A stretch of 64,000 bases of DNA from CAUZFZ01 sp963579025 (lineage in GTDB: Bacteria; Planctomycetota; Planctomycetia; Planctomycetales; Planctomycetaceae), in the NCBI GenBank assembly GCA_963579025.1, contig CAUZFZ010000027.1, forward strand, positions 16,811 to 80,810, written 5' to 3'. Positions 52,628-61,001 of the stretch are shown here, one piece after another. How positions within the stretch are numbered: the first letter of the stretch is position 1; every line of letters begins with the position of its first letter. Both the position numbers and the translations under genes were made by a program. Under the pieces are notes generated by a model. The model worked only from the letters and a program-made list of their open reading frames with translations. It searched no databases and was not told the DNA's origin.

Positions 52628-55099
52628 TTAATAAACGAGCTGCGAGCCGAGGTAGAAGTTGCGGCCTGGCTGGAAGATGCTCAGGCCGGTTTGCGAGCGG
52701 AAATCGAAGTGCTCGCGGTAGTTCTTGTCCGTGAAGTTTTCGACTCCCGCAACGATGGACAGGCTTTCCGAGGCCTGCCAGTAGGCTCTTAGGTCCCACA
52801 CCGTGAATCCGGACGATTTCGATTCCAGCAGACTGCGTGCAATGCGGTCCTGGTCGTCGACGATTCGCGAGGACAACTCGACACTGATCGGGGATTCGTT
52901 GATGGCTCCGGACAGACGCACGCCCAGTCGAGCTTCAAGCGGTGGAATACCCGGCAGTGGCTCGCGTGAGGAACCAGCGATTCCGGAAAACGTCCCGCGA
53001 GCCAGGTCGGGGAATCGCTGACTTTCCGTGACGACGAATCCGTCGGGCTGCAGTGTGGCGAAGTCGCCGTTGCGCGTGTGATCAGTGCCCTCGACATAGC
53101 TCATCGACCCGAACATCGAAATGTCCTGACTGAGCGCGTACTCAGCATCCGCTTCAAACCCGACCAGCGAGGCGCGGTCGGTATTCACGTACTTGAGATT
53201 CGTCTGCTCCACCTGGCCGAATGGTGGCCCGCGGCGGACGGACAGGTTCTCGAACGTGATTCGGTCGTGAATCCAGGCATGGAACACGTTGACGCCTGCC
53301 GAGAAACGATCACCCGAATACTCGGCGGCCAGATCGATCTGCCAGCGTCGTTCGGCGTCGAGACGTGGGTCTCCCGTGACCGTGTTCAATCCACTTTGCA
53401 ATAGAAACATGAACGACTCGGCCACATACATTTCCGTCAGCGATGGCGGTCGCATGCCGTAACCGGCACCGGCTCTCAGAGTCCAGTTTTCATTGACGTC
53501 GTATCGCGCCGTGGTGAACGCCGACCACAGTCCAAAACTCTGATCGAAGTCACGTGTTCCCAGAATACTGGACAATGGCAGACTGGCTGTGCCAACCGAC
53601 TGCAACACCGAGTCCGGGTCAAGCACTTCATTGGTAACAACGTCGGCCCGCACTCCTGATGTCAGAACAAGACCATCAAGCGGCTCCTGGACGTGCTCCA
53701 CGAACAAGCCAGGGTTCGCCGAGATGGAACGGGGAATCGGAGAGTTTGCATCGGTAAAGACACTGAATCCAAACCGGCCGGACGTGATCTCGTCCAGCTC
53801 CTGACGGACGATTCGAATATCGACTCCGGCCGTCGTCTGGCTGTCGTTGTCGTGTTCCCATGTGGCAGCCATCCGGGCACCAGTCGACAGCGAGCGAATA
53901 TTGGTGGTCCCGACAAACTGAAAGGAATCCAGAAACGGAAATGTCTGGCGTTTACTCGCGCTCTGCGCATTGCCCTTCAAACGCGTCTGGTTGTACCAGG
54001 CTTCCACTTCGAGCTGATCGGCCCACTGCACAGTCTCGTCCAGCCAGGTGGCTTCGAATCCGTCTGTGATCAATGCGTCGATGTCGAATGCCTGGCCAGG
54101 CAGTTCCACATCAGTCTGGTCCAGTCGCAGATAAGAAAACTCGATGTTCTGGCCCGGTGCCACTTCGAAGCCCAATGCCACATCAACGTCCCGCGACTTG
54201 TAACCCGACGGAATTCCAACGCCATCGCCCGACTCATAGTCAGTACCCGTCCGATGGCCATATCCCACACGCACTCCCCAGTCGGGGTCGGCCACTGTGA
54301 ACGTCTGGCGTCCGTAGAACTGCTCGCCGTTGGATCCGTAGTCAACGCTGGTCGCTCCACCGGATTCCTGCCATGCCTCGGTGCGCGGGCTTCTGAGTAA
54401 CTGGAAGTCGACAAAGTCAAATCCAGGGCCATACCGTGCCGCGTACGGCCCCTTCACAACGACCACGTCTTCGATCAGGCGAGAATCGATCTTGCTCAGG
54501 ATTGTGTCCAGGTCGATCCGAGCTGGGACCCAGTACGAACCCGATGCAGCCAATTGGCCGACGCGACTGCCTCGAATGCGCGGATCCGAAATAATGGGGT
54601 TTCTCTTTTGAGTCGTGACGCCGCGGTTCTTCGATGATTTACCCAGCAGGCTGCCGAGGTCCGTTGTCGATCGTGCCCGCGACTCCACTCCCAGCAACTT
54701 ATCCGTGGCAATTCGCGGCGCACGTCGTTTGCTAAAAGAAGTCAACAGGCTCCGCGGAGCGTTGCCTCGGAAGATGCTCGCGGCAGCCTGTCGCGCGCCT
54801 GGCGTCTGCCTCAGTAAGAGGCTCCGTGGCTGAATCGGCAAAGGCTGCTGCGGTGGTACGTCCTGGTACAGACGGTGTGCCACATACTGGATTCCGGAAT
54901 CGCCGACCGTCAGCTCATCCAGTCCACCGGGAAAACTCAGAGCGTGAAAAAACTCCTCAGCATTCCCCTCGGCGACCGGTGTGTCGGATAGCTCCTGCGG
55001 CCACGCCGAGGAAACTCCGGACAGAGTTAGAACGGCAGCCAGAAGGATCGTTCCGGGCGCCCACCATTGGCACGGTCGTGTCGAAATCCTCGAGTCCAT
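52628..55099 (-). CDS. TonB-dependent outer-membrane receptor
   Basis: An 823-aa protein from the ATG at 55099, which opens a signal peptide (GTILLAAVLTLSGVSSAWPQ). A long N-terminal extension (to about residue 150) precedes the plug domain with DPRIRGSRVGQLAASGSYW and DVVVVKGPYAARYGPGF (about 180-250). The rest is a 22-strand-type barrel ending in the aromatic C-terminus NFYLGSQLVY, which fits outer-membrane insertion. Such receptors import iron chelates, B12 or glycans with TonB energy; the ligand is unknown. Iron is possible given the bfr/bfd cluster, but that is 50 kb away. A MITE-like element ends 24 bp upstream of the start codon, so the native promoter region has been altered or replaced. 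Confidence 0.9.
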   Translation of the reverse strand: MDSRISTRPCQWWAPGTILLAAVLTLSGVSSAWPQELSDTPVAEGNAEEFFHALSFPGGLDELTVGDSGIQYVAHRLYQDVPPQQPLPIQPRSLLLRQTPGARQAAASIFRGNAPRSLLTSFSKRRAPRIATDKLLGVESRARSTTDLGSLLGKSSKNRGVTTQKRNPIISDPRIRGSRVGQLAASGSYWVPARIDLDTILSKIDSRLIEDVVVVKGPYAARYGPGFDFVDFQLLRSPRTEAWQESGGATSVDYGSNGEQFYGRQTFTVADPDWGVRVGYGHRTGTDYESGDGVGIPSGYKSRDVDVALGFEVAPGQNIEFSYLRLDQTDVELPGQAFDIDALITDGFEATWLDETVQWADQLEVEAWYNQTRLKGNAQSASKRQTFPFLDSFQFVGTTNIRSLSTGARMAATWEHDNDSQTTAGVDIRIVRQELDEITSGRFGFSVFTDANSPIPRSISANPGLFVEHVQEPLDGLVLTSGVRADVVTNEVLDPDSVLQSVGTASLPLSSILGTRDFDQSFGLWSAFTTARYDVNENWTLRAGAGYGMRPPSLTEMYVAESFMFLLQSGLNTVTGDPRLDAERRWQIDLAAEYSGDRFSAGVNVFHAWIHDRITFENLSVRRGPPFGQVEQTNLKYVNTDRASLVGFEADAEYALSQDISMFGSMSYVEGTDHTRNGDFATLQPDGFVVTESQRFPDLARGTFSGIAGSSREPLPGIPPLEARLGVRLSGAINESPISVELSSRIVDDQDRIARSLLESKSSGFTVWDLRAYWQASESLSIVAGVENFTDKNYREHFDFRSQTGLSIFQPGRNFYLGSQLVY

Positions 55100-55122
55100 G
55101 AGGGGTTGCACCTGGCACTGGC

Positions 55123-55262
55123 TTTTGAAGTTGCACACGTTTTTGCCCCCTCTCCCTCGAAACATTGGCGTGGTCGACTGTCTTTTGCAGCAGAGCCCTG
55201 GATCGCCAATGTTCTGGGGGAGAGGGCTGGGGTGAGGGGGCATTAAGTGTGCAACTTCAAAA
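55123..55262. mobile_element. MITE-like element, copy 1 (inverted orientation to copy 2)
   Basis: Terminal inverted repeats TTTTGAAGTTGCACAC (55123-55138) and its exact inverse (55247-55262) enclose about 108 bp with an internal palindrome (CCCCTCTCC... against GGGGGAGAGGG). The flanks CACTGGC (55116-55122) and CACTGGGC (55263-55270) look like a target duplication with one base lost. It lies directly before the TonB-receptor start codon. It encodes no protein. Confidence 0.75.
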
Positions 55263-55486
55263 CACTGGGCAGCGGCCGAGGCGTCCGATGCGCCGGCCGG
55301 TTGTTGGAATCGCGTATCGGATCACGGAGCGCAAACGCGCAGGCGGAAACTCAAGAGTCCTGCGTTCACTATCGGCCGGAAAATCGGTAGAAGTGGACCA
55401 GCCGCGCGTCGTACCGCTACTGGATCGTCGATTCCGTGCACACCAATCGCTACAGCTTCCCTAACCCGATTGGTTCACGCATGAAA

Positions 55487-55507
55487 GTGGCTGGGGCTGC
55501 CAGCCAC
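55487..55507 (-). terminator. hairpin downstream of the kinase gene, possible terminator
   Basis: An 8-bp perfect stem GTGGCTGG/CCAGCCAC with a 5-nt loop lies 35 bp after the kinase stop codon. On the minus strand it is followed by only TTTC, so if it terminates transcription it is weak. The rest of 55263-55541 holds nothing recognised. Confidence 0.35.
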
Positions 55508-55541
55508 TGCGGGTGATGTCGACGCAATTCAGGAAACAGTT

Positions 55542-58500
55542 CTAATTGGACGACTCACGTTCCGGTTGCGAATCGCTATCGCTCGGCGTTTCCGGAGTGA
55601 CATCAATGCCGAGTGCCTGGGCAGCTTCATCGCGCAGCCGAATCAGACGCGGCCGACCCGGCGATGTCTCCTCCATGCGAACGATCCCCGCGTCGTACGA
55701 TTCTCTCGCGCGATCGGGAGCATTCGCCAATGCCGCCAGCAGCGCCTCCAGGAAATACTGCTCCGCGGAGTCCGAGTTGTCATTTGCGGCCGCCGCATCC
55801 AAAGCGGCGCGACATTTCACGGTATCGCCGGATCGCAGATAAGCCAGGGCGAGAGTTCGGCGAAACATGGCGTTGTCGGGAACGGCCTGTGTTGCCTGGA
55901 TCATCAGGGCTTGAGCACTCTTGAGATTTCTCAGTGCGGGGTCCGGGCTTTGCAGCAGGATCCAGGCTGAGTCATGGAGTATTGGCGGCGCCGCATCGTT
56001 GATCGAAGCCTGCAGCTTAATCGCCTGATTAAGTCGTTGGGTGGCGACATCACGCTGGTTGCTTTCCCACAACAACGCGGCCAGGTGGAACCGAATCAGC
56101 GCGGCTGCATTCTTCCAGCGTGGCTGTGGATCGGCACCAGCCAGAAGCGGGTCGAGTACCGTTTCAATGGCAGCTTCAAATGAATCCCGACTGTCCTCCA
56201 GGTTGCCGTTACTGGCTTCGATCCCGGCTCGCACGGACAACGCAATAGCGAGGCGTTCGTGATGTCGCGGCAGGTCCTGTTCTTCAACGTGCTCGATCAA
56301 GAGTTCGATGGCTCTTTCAACATACTCGAATGCATTCCCAGCATCCGCACGGTCGCGCAGAATCTCGGCCAGCGCAAGCTGGCCGTAGTGCTCACTTCCG
56401 GAGACACTCGACTCATCCGGATACTCGTTGAAGAGACTCGTGAACTCGTTCAGCCCATTCACGACCAGCGCGACAACTTCATCGGAACTGGCTGCCTTGT
56501 TCCGAGCCAGTGCGAGATCGACCTGGGCAGTGGCCAGGTTAAACCGGTACCGGGGAATCTCGGGACGAGCCTGCAATAACGCCTGGTATGCCGTGATACC
56601 GTCGGTGTAGGCCGACTTGGGATCAATTCCGTGGGCACGTTGAACATTGCCCAGGTCAATAAAGCTGACGGCGAGGCCTTCCAGATAATCCGGGTTGTCC
56701 GACTGCTGTTCTCGCAGGCCTTCCCAGATTTCAATTGCCTTCCTGATACTCTCCATCGATTCGGCAGTATCACCACTAAGTTCGTAGATCTGCCCCAATG
56801 TACTCAGCGTGGCAGCCAGGCCGACTCGCAATTCGGGATTCAACTCCACCTCGATCTGCTTTGAGTAGAGAGTGCTGGCCTTGTTGAGTGCCGCGACGGC
56901 GTCCGTCAGATCGCCTCGCGACTTGTGCAGACGAGCCAGGTCAAACAGAGCGTCCGCGTGGCCAGCTTGTGATGAGTCAGAGTGACTGTCGTAGTATTCG
57001 ATCGCGTTCCTGAGTTGGACCTCCGCCTGGTCTCTTTCATCGCGGTCGAGTAATGCCGCCCCGTGCCTGTGCCAGGCAAGTGCCCGCAGGCCCAGGGCTG
57101 CCTGATTGCCGGAGTCCTGACTCAATAGTGACTCGCATCGTGACGCGGCTTCGCTGTAACTGGCTGCTGCCGCGTACGGATCGCCGGCGAGCGACTGGAC
57201 GTCACCCTGACGGAGCAGGCTTCCAACCAGTTCCAACTGCAGTTCCAGACTTGTCCCAGGCCGTGCGGCCAGTTCTCCATAGTAGTCAGATACCATCGTC
57301 AGCAGATTCAGCCGCACCTGCTGAATGCGCGGGTAGTGTTTCAACGCGTCGCTGACACCCGTCATTCGTTCAATCGCGCTCTGAGCCTGGTCGTGTTGAT
57401 ACAGGGCGTCGTCTTTGGCATGCGCTTCGGCTACCCGCGCCTGATTGATGAGCACGGCCGAGCCAGAAACGGTAACGACGAAGGCCACAGCCAGCGCCGC
57501 CGCGACTCTCTTCATTCGTTGGAGTCTGAGCTTCCGCGAATCGCGTTCCTCGATGGCAAGTCGGACACGCGACAGCAGCTCGGATTGTTCCGGAACTTCA
57601 GGACTCAAGTGGAAAGCCGCCAGTTCCAGTTCTTCCTGCTCGAACGCCGCTGTGGCAAACTCAAAGTGAATCGATTGCAGGACATCTCGCGCACGTTCAT
57701 TGCCATTCCAGACGTTCAGAGCTTCTTCCAGCAGCACGATGCCGCGGTTGACTGCATACTCGAAGTCCTGGTAATCACCCGTCGCGCGGCCAGTTTCAAT
57801 CAGGCTGAAAGCGCCGTCCGCCAGCTTTCGACTTTCAGAATGTGACTGGTATTCCCTGATTGCGGACGAAAACTCGCGAGCCGTCTGGTAGCGATGTTCC
57901 GGATCGGTCTCCATGCTCTTACGAGCGATGACCATCAGCTCGTCGTCTCGATCCACATCAATGATGATGTTGTCAGCGGCCGCTCGCATGCGGGCCGACT
58001 GATTCTTTCCCGTGTGCGGCGGCTGGCCGGTCAGCGCGCGGAACAGCATCGCACCCATCAGGTAGATGTCACTGGTTGGACCAATTCCTGTAATTGGTCC
58101 CTGAGCCATTTCCGGAGCCATATACGCCGGCGTTCCGGCTGAACCTACCAGAGGCGCCAACCCTTCCTGTGCAAAGTCACCGGCCGGCAGGGCGAACCCC
58201 CAGTCCATCACCATGACTTCGCCAAACTCGCCCAGCATGATGTTTGACGGCTTCAAGTCGCGATGCGTGATTCCTCGCGAGTGGGCGAATCCCAGAGCAT
58301 CCGACACGGATAACAGCACATTCAGCATCTCGTTTTCGGGTTGTGTATCAATCGTCTCCGACCACGTGTCACCACGGACCTCTTTCATGGCATAAAACAG
58401 AACGCCGTCGTTGCTCATACCCATGTCGTAGATGGGGACAATATTGGGATGCTCCAGTGCCCCTGTAATAATGGCCTCTGTCAGGAACTGGTCCGGTCGG

Positions 58501-59462
58501 ACGTTCCTCTTTGGCTTGACCATCTTGATGGCGACATTGCGATTGAGTGATCCCTGACGCGCCTGGTAAACAGTTCCCATGCCCCCTTCACCAAGCTGCT
58601 CGCCAAGCTCGTATTCGGCAGGTTTCGCGCCAGGACGAGTGAACCGAAGATCGCGAGCTGTTACGACAACATTTGGGATCGACGACTTCCGGGGTTTTCG
58701 TTTCGCTGGGCGATAAGTCCTGGTCGAATCATCGATGTAACCCGACGCTTCGTCACCCGATTCGAAATGCGTTTCCTGATCAGTACCGTCACTCTTGACG
58801 TCGGCCTGTTCGGCCTGAGATTCCGCGGCCGATGCTGCCGGGTCGACATGACTGGCGCCCGTATCAATGTCGCGTTCAGGTGATGATTTCGTGGAGACCC
58901 GCGGCGCAGCTTCACTGGTAGGCTGCGTGTCGCTGATCGGCTTTGCTTCTTCATTCGGAACGACTTCATTCGGAACGACGTCGGCAAGCGTTTCCTCCAC
59001 GTCGTCTTGATCAAAAGACGTCTCATCCAAAGGGACCTGAAACGACTCGGTAATTGCGTCGGAATGTTTCGGAAAGCGTTGCAGAAACTCCCCAACGTCG
59101 GGTCTGTCTCCCCATTGTCGGCGCACCTGAAACTCGGCCCGCAGAAGCTCCAGCAGTGATCCACGTGGTAGATCAGCCACGTCAGCAATCGACAGATAAT
59201 CTTCAACCCGAGGCCGCATGGCGAAATCTTTGCCCGAACCATTGACCAGTTCCGCGGAGGAACTTCGCCAGCGTCGCTCAAGGTCCACCTGAATCAGTTC
59301 GGTGATCAGCCCGCGACCGTCGTCTGTCGAGGCATCGCCCAGGAACGTGCGGATATCCGGTACGGAACCAGTACCCCATGCCTCTTCGAATCGTTCGAGA
59401 ATACGCTCCCGCGCACGCCCCTGTTCGCCCGAGTCGTGATCTGGCGTCTGTGAATCGGACAT
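55542..59462 (-). CDS. Ser/Thr protein kinase with transmembrane segment and C-terminal TPR region
   Basis: A 1306-aa protein from the ATG at 59462; a GGGGGAG ribosome-binding site lies inside the end of the sigma-factor gene. Residues 1-270 are an acidic N-terminal region found in planctomycete sigma-linked kinases, with a low-complexity part containing VVPNEVVPNEE. The kinase domain (about 285-540) has a Gly loop GEGGMG, catalytic Lys313, HRD at 400-402 in HRDLKPSN, and metal-binding DWG (420-422) in place of the usual DFG. A membrane helix at about 653-672 (AAALAVAFVVTVSGSAVL) separates it from an external helical/TPR region (about 700-1280). It probably senses something outside and phosphorylates cytoplasmic partners, plausibly in the pathway of the adjacent sigma factor. 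Confidence 0.94.
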   Translation of the reverse strand: MSDSQTPDHDSGEQGRARERILERFEEAWGTGSVPDIRTFLGDASTDDGRGLITELIQVDLERRWRSSSAELVNGSGKDFAMRPRVEDYLSIADVADLPRGSLLELLRAEFQVRRQWGDRPDVGEFLQRFPKHSDAITESFQVPLDETSFDQDDVEETLADVVPNEVVPNEEAKPISDTQPTSEAAPRVSTKSSPERDIDTGASHVDPAASAAESQAEQADVKSDGTDQETHFESGDEASGYIDDSTRTYRPAKRKPRKSSIPNVVVTARDLRFTRPGAKPAEYELGEQLGEGGMGTVYQARQGSLNRNVAIKMVKPKRNVRPDQFLTEAIITGALEHPNIVPIYDMGMSNDGVLFYAMKEVRGDTWSETIDTQPENEMLNVLLSVSDALGFAHSRGITHRDLKPSNIMLGEFGEVMVMDWGFALPAGDFAQEGLAPLVGSAGTPAYMAPEMAQGPITGIGPTSDIYLMGAMLFRALTGQPPHTGKNQSARMRAAADNIIIDVDRDDELMVIARKSMETDPEHRYQTAREFSSAIREYQSHSESRKLADGAFSLIETGRATGDYQDFEYAVNRGIVLLEEALNVWNGNERARDVLQSIHFEFATAAFEQEELELAAFHLSPEVPEQSELLSRVRLAIEERDSRKLRLQRMKRVAAALAVAFVVTVSGSAVLINQARVAEAHAKDDALYQHDQAQSAIERMTGVSDALKHYPRIQQVRLNLLTMVSDYYGELAARPGTSLELQLELVGSLLRQGDVQSLAGDPYAAAASYSEAASRCESLLSQDSGNQAALGLRALAWHRHGAALLDRDERDQAEVQLRNAIEYYDSHSDSSQAGHADALFDLARLHKSRGDLTDAVAALNKASTLYSKQIEVELNPELRVGLAATLSTLGQIYELSGDTAESMESIRKAIEIWEGLREQQSDNPDYLEGLAVSFIDLGNVQRAHGIDPKSAYTDGITAYQALLQARPEIPRYRFNLATAQVDLALARNKAASSDEVVALVVNGLNEFTSLFNEYPDESSVSGSEHYGQLALAEILRDRADAGNAFEYVERAIELLIEHVEEQDLPRHHERLAIALSVRAGIEASNGNLEDSRDSFEAAIETVLDPLLAGADPQPRWKNAAALIRFHLAALLWESNQRDVATQRLNQAIKLQASINDAAPPILHDSAWILLQSPDPALRNLKSAQALMIQATQAVPDNAMFRRTLALAYLRSGDTVKCRAALDAAAANDNSDSAEQYFLEALLAALANAPDRARESYDAGIVRMEETSPGRPRLIRLRDEAAQALGIDVTPETPSDSDSQPERESSN

Positions 59463-59465
59463 CAA

Positions 59466-60059
59466 TCAATCTCCCCCAAGTCGCTGATCCAGAATGGTAC
59501 GCACGCGAGCCAGCACGCGCCGGACTGTCCGTTCCGTCCGATTTACCTCGGCAGCGATCTCCGCGATGGTCCAGCTCTCAAGTCGCAGGACGACAATCTC
59601 TCGCTGACGAGGTTCGAGCGGTTCCAGAATGTGTGTCAGTTCTTCCAGCAAAGCCAGGACATCAGTGTCAGTTGGCTCGACCTCGTGGACCTTCTGCCCA
59701 TTGGCGACACCGTCCGGGTTGCTGCCGGCACTGTCCTCACGTTGGACCGAACGTTTCTCGGCCAGGTGGTGATCGCGCTGATGCCGCAGTTTGTTCACAG
59801 TGATCGTCGCCAGCAGTCGCCACAGATCGCCGGGTGCTTTGACGGAGTAGTTCCCGTCACCCGCGCGTCTGAAGAAGCTGCGGAACGCTGACTGCACGAT
59901 GTCCTCGGGATCGACATGACGAACCAGTTCCTGATTAAGACGAGATCGCGCCAGCGCAGTCAGTCGGACGGCGTAACGCTCGAAGATCTGCCGGGCGGCG
60001 TGTTCGTCACCCTGCTCAAAGCGTTTCAGCAGATTGTCCGACTCTTCGTTGCTGTTCAC
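59466..60059 (-). CDS. ECF-type RNA polymerase sigma factor
   Basis: The likely start is the GTG at 60059; the frame is open further upstream through the MITE-like element, which is not coding. The 197-aa product has sigma region 2 (residues 14-80, with HVDPEDIVQSAFRSFFRR) and region 4 (about 140-195, LEPRQREIVVLRLESWTIAEIAAEVN). There is no long region 3 or anti-sigma domain, and the length is normal for an ECF factor. It is three nucleotides upstream of the kinase start, a pair common in planctomycetes. The kinase may take the place of an anti-sigma factor; that is inferred from context. Confidence 0.93.
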   Translation of the reverse strand: MNSNEESDNLLKRFEQGDEHAARQIFERYAVRLTALARSRLNQELVRHVDPEDIVQSAFRSFFRRAGDGNYSVKAPGDLWRLLATITVNKLRHQRDHHLAEKRSVQREDSAGSNPDGVANGQKVHEVEPTDTDVLALLEELTHILEPLEPRQREIVVLRLESWTIAEIAAEVNRTERTVRRVLARVRTILDQRLGGD

Positions 60060-60160
60060 GACACTGACACCGCCTCTCTGAGTGGATGAACCGGTTTCCG
60101 GCAGAGCCCGGACAGACGATTGTGACCTGTTTCCCCAGAAGGTGGGATCGCAGCCTGAGA

Positions 60161-60289
60161 TTTTGAAGTTGCACACTCTTAGCCCCCTCTCCCCCAAAAC
60201 ATTGGCGATGCAGGGCTCTGCTGCAAGAGACAGTCGACCGCGCCAATGTTTCGGGGGAGAGGGGGCAAAAAAAGTGTGCAACTTCAAAA
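60161..60289. mobile_element. MITE-like element, copy 2, with 8-bp target duplication
   Basis: The same 16-bp terminal repeats as copy 1 (60161-60176 and 60274-60289) enclose the same interior in inverted orientation, about 90 percent alike by eye. The 8-bp direct repeat GCCTGAGA flanks the element exactly (60153-60160 and 60290-60297), a typical target duplication. It lies about 100 bp upstream of the sigma-factor start. Confidence 0.82.
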
Positions 60290-60597
60290 GCCTGAGACGG
60301 GGTATTCGCCGAACGTCGCCCGGTCGTCATGCTTCCTGGAATAGCGTACGTGCCGGAAAAATGCACACGTCTGTGAACAAACAGCTCGATGGGTTGAGCC
60401 TGCGGACAGCAGTTGCCAGCATAGCTGAGCGTTTCTTCAGATGTGCGGGTCCCCGCAGACGCCCGATCGACACCCACGGGAAACCGAATCGTTTCGACGT
60501 GTTTCTCGCATGGACTCCGATTGGCGTGTCCGCATTCGTTCGGCATCGGGTTTGGCACAATAGGTTCAGATGCCAGCGGTCGTCTGCGTCGGGCGGT

Positions 60598-60890
60598 GTA
60601 ATTGATGATTGTCGATAGGCGAAGTGTCAGGACGGGCACCTCTGGAATATTCGCGGTCACTTTAGTGGGACGGCGCCACTTTGGACTGCGGTGATGCATC
60701 ACCGCTTTCCCATTTTCAGCGAGGCGCAGGCGTTTTCGGCGATGTGTCGGCGATCCTGCATTCACGAGCCGGAGAGAAAAAGGGGCTACGCCGCGAATAG
60801 AAAATTTGAAAGCGACGATGCATCGTCGCACTCCAGAAATGGCGCGTCCCCAGGTGACTTTCACTTCGAAAATCGACACTCATCAATCAA
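60598..60890. repeat. inverted-repeat element, copy B, holding a nested inverted-repeat element
   Basis: The ends are ATTGATGATTGTCGA (from about 60598) and TCGACACTCATCAATCAA (60873-60890), the same as copy A at 23683-23814, with the same sub-terminal blocks GAAGTGTCAGGAC and TTCACTTCGAA. Inside, 60656-60858 is a further element with long imperfect inverted arms (GTCAC...GGGACG...CGCC...) that include two 18-bp palindromes, GCGGTGATGCATCACCGC (60688-60705) and GCGACGATGCATCGTCGC (60812-60829). The surrounding 60298-60597 and 60891-61001 hold no gene that I can support. Confidence 0.6.
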
Positions 60891-61001
60891 ATCTGCCGTC
60901 GCATGACGTCGGCAAGCAGGATGCTTACCCCACTTTTTAGCTCTGACACAGTTCCAGCGTGCAATTGATACTGACTCCTCACCCCCAATCGGGCCAATGC
61001 G

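Noticed and set aside
55100..55243. Upstream extension of the TonB receptor frame
   Set aside because: It also translates the MITE-like element; the signal peptide follows the ATG at 55099.
60060..60287. Upstream extension of the sigma-factor frame
   Set aside because: It reads through the MITE-like element; conserved sigma sequence begins only after residue 77 of that frame.
60327..60560. Minus-strand open frame of 77 codons between the two elements upstream of the sigma factor
   Set aside because: No ribosome-binding site, unusual residue composition and no recognised motif; regarded as chance.
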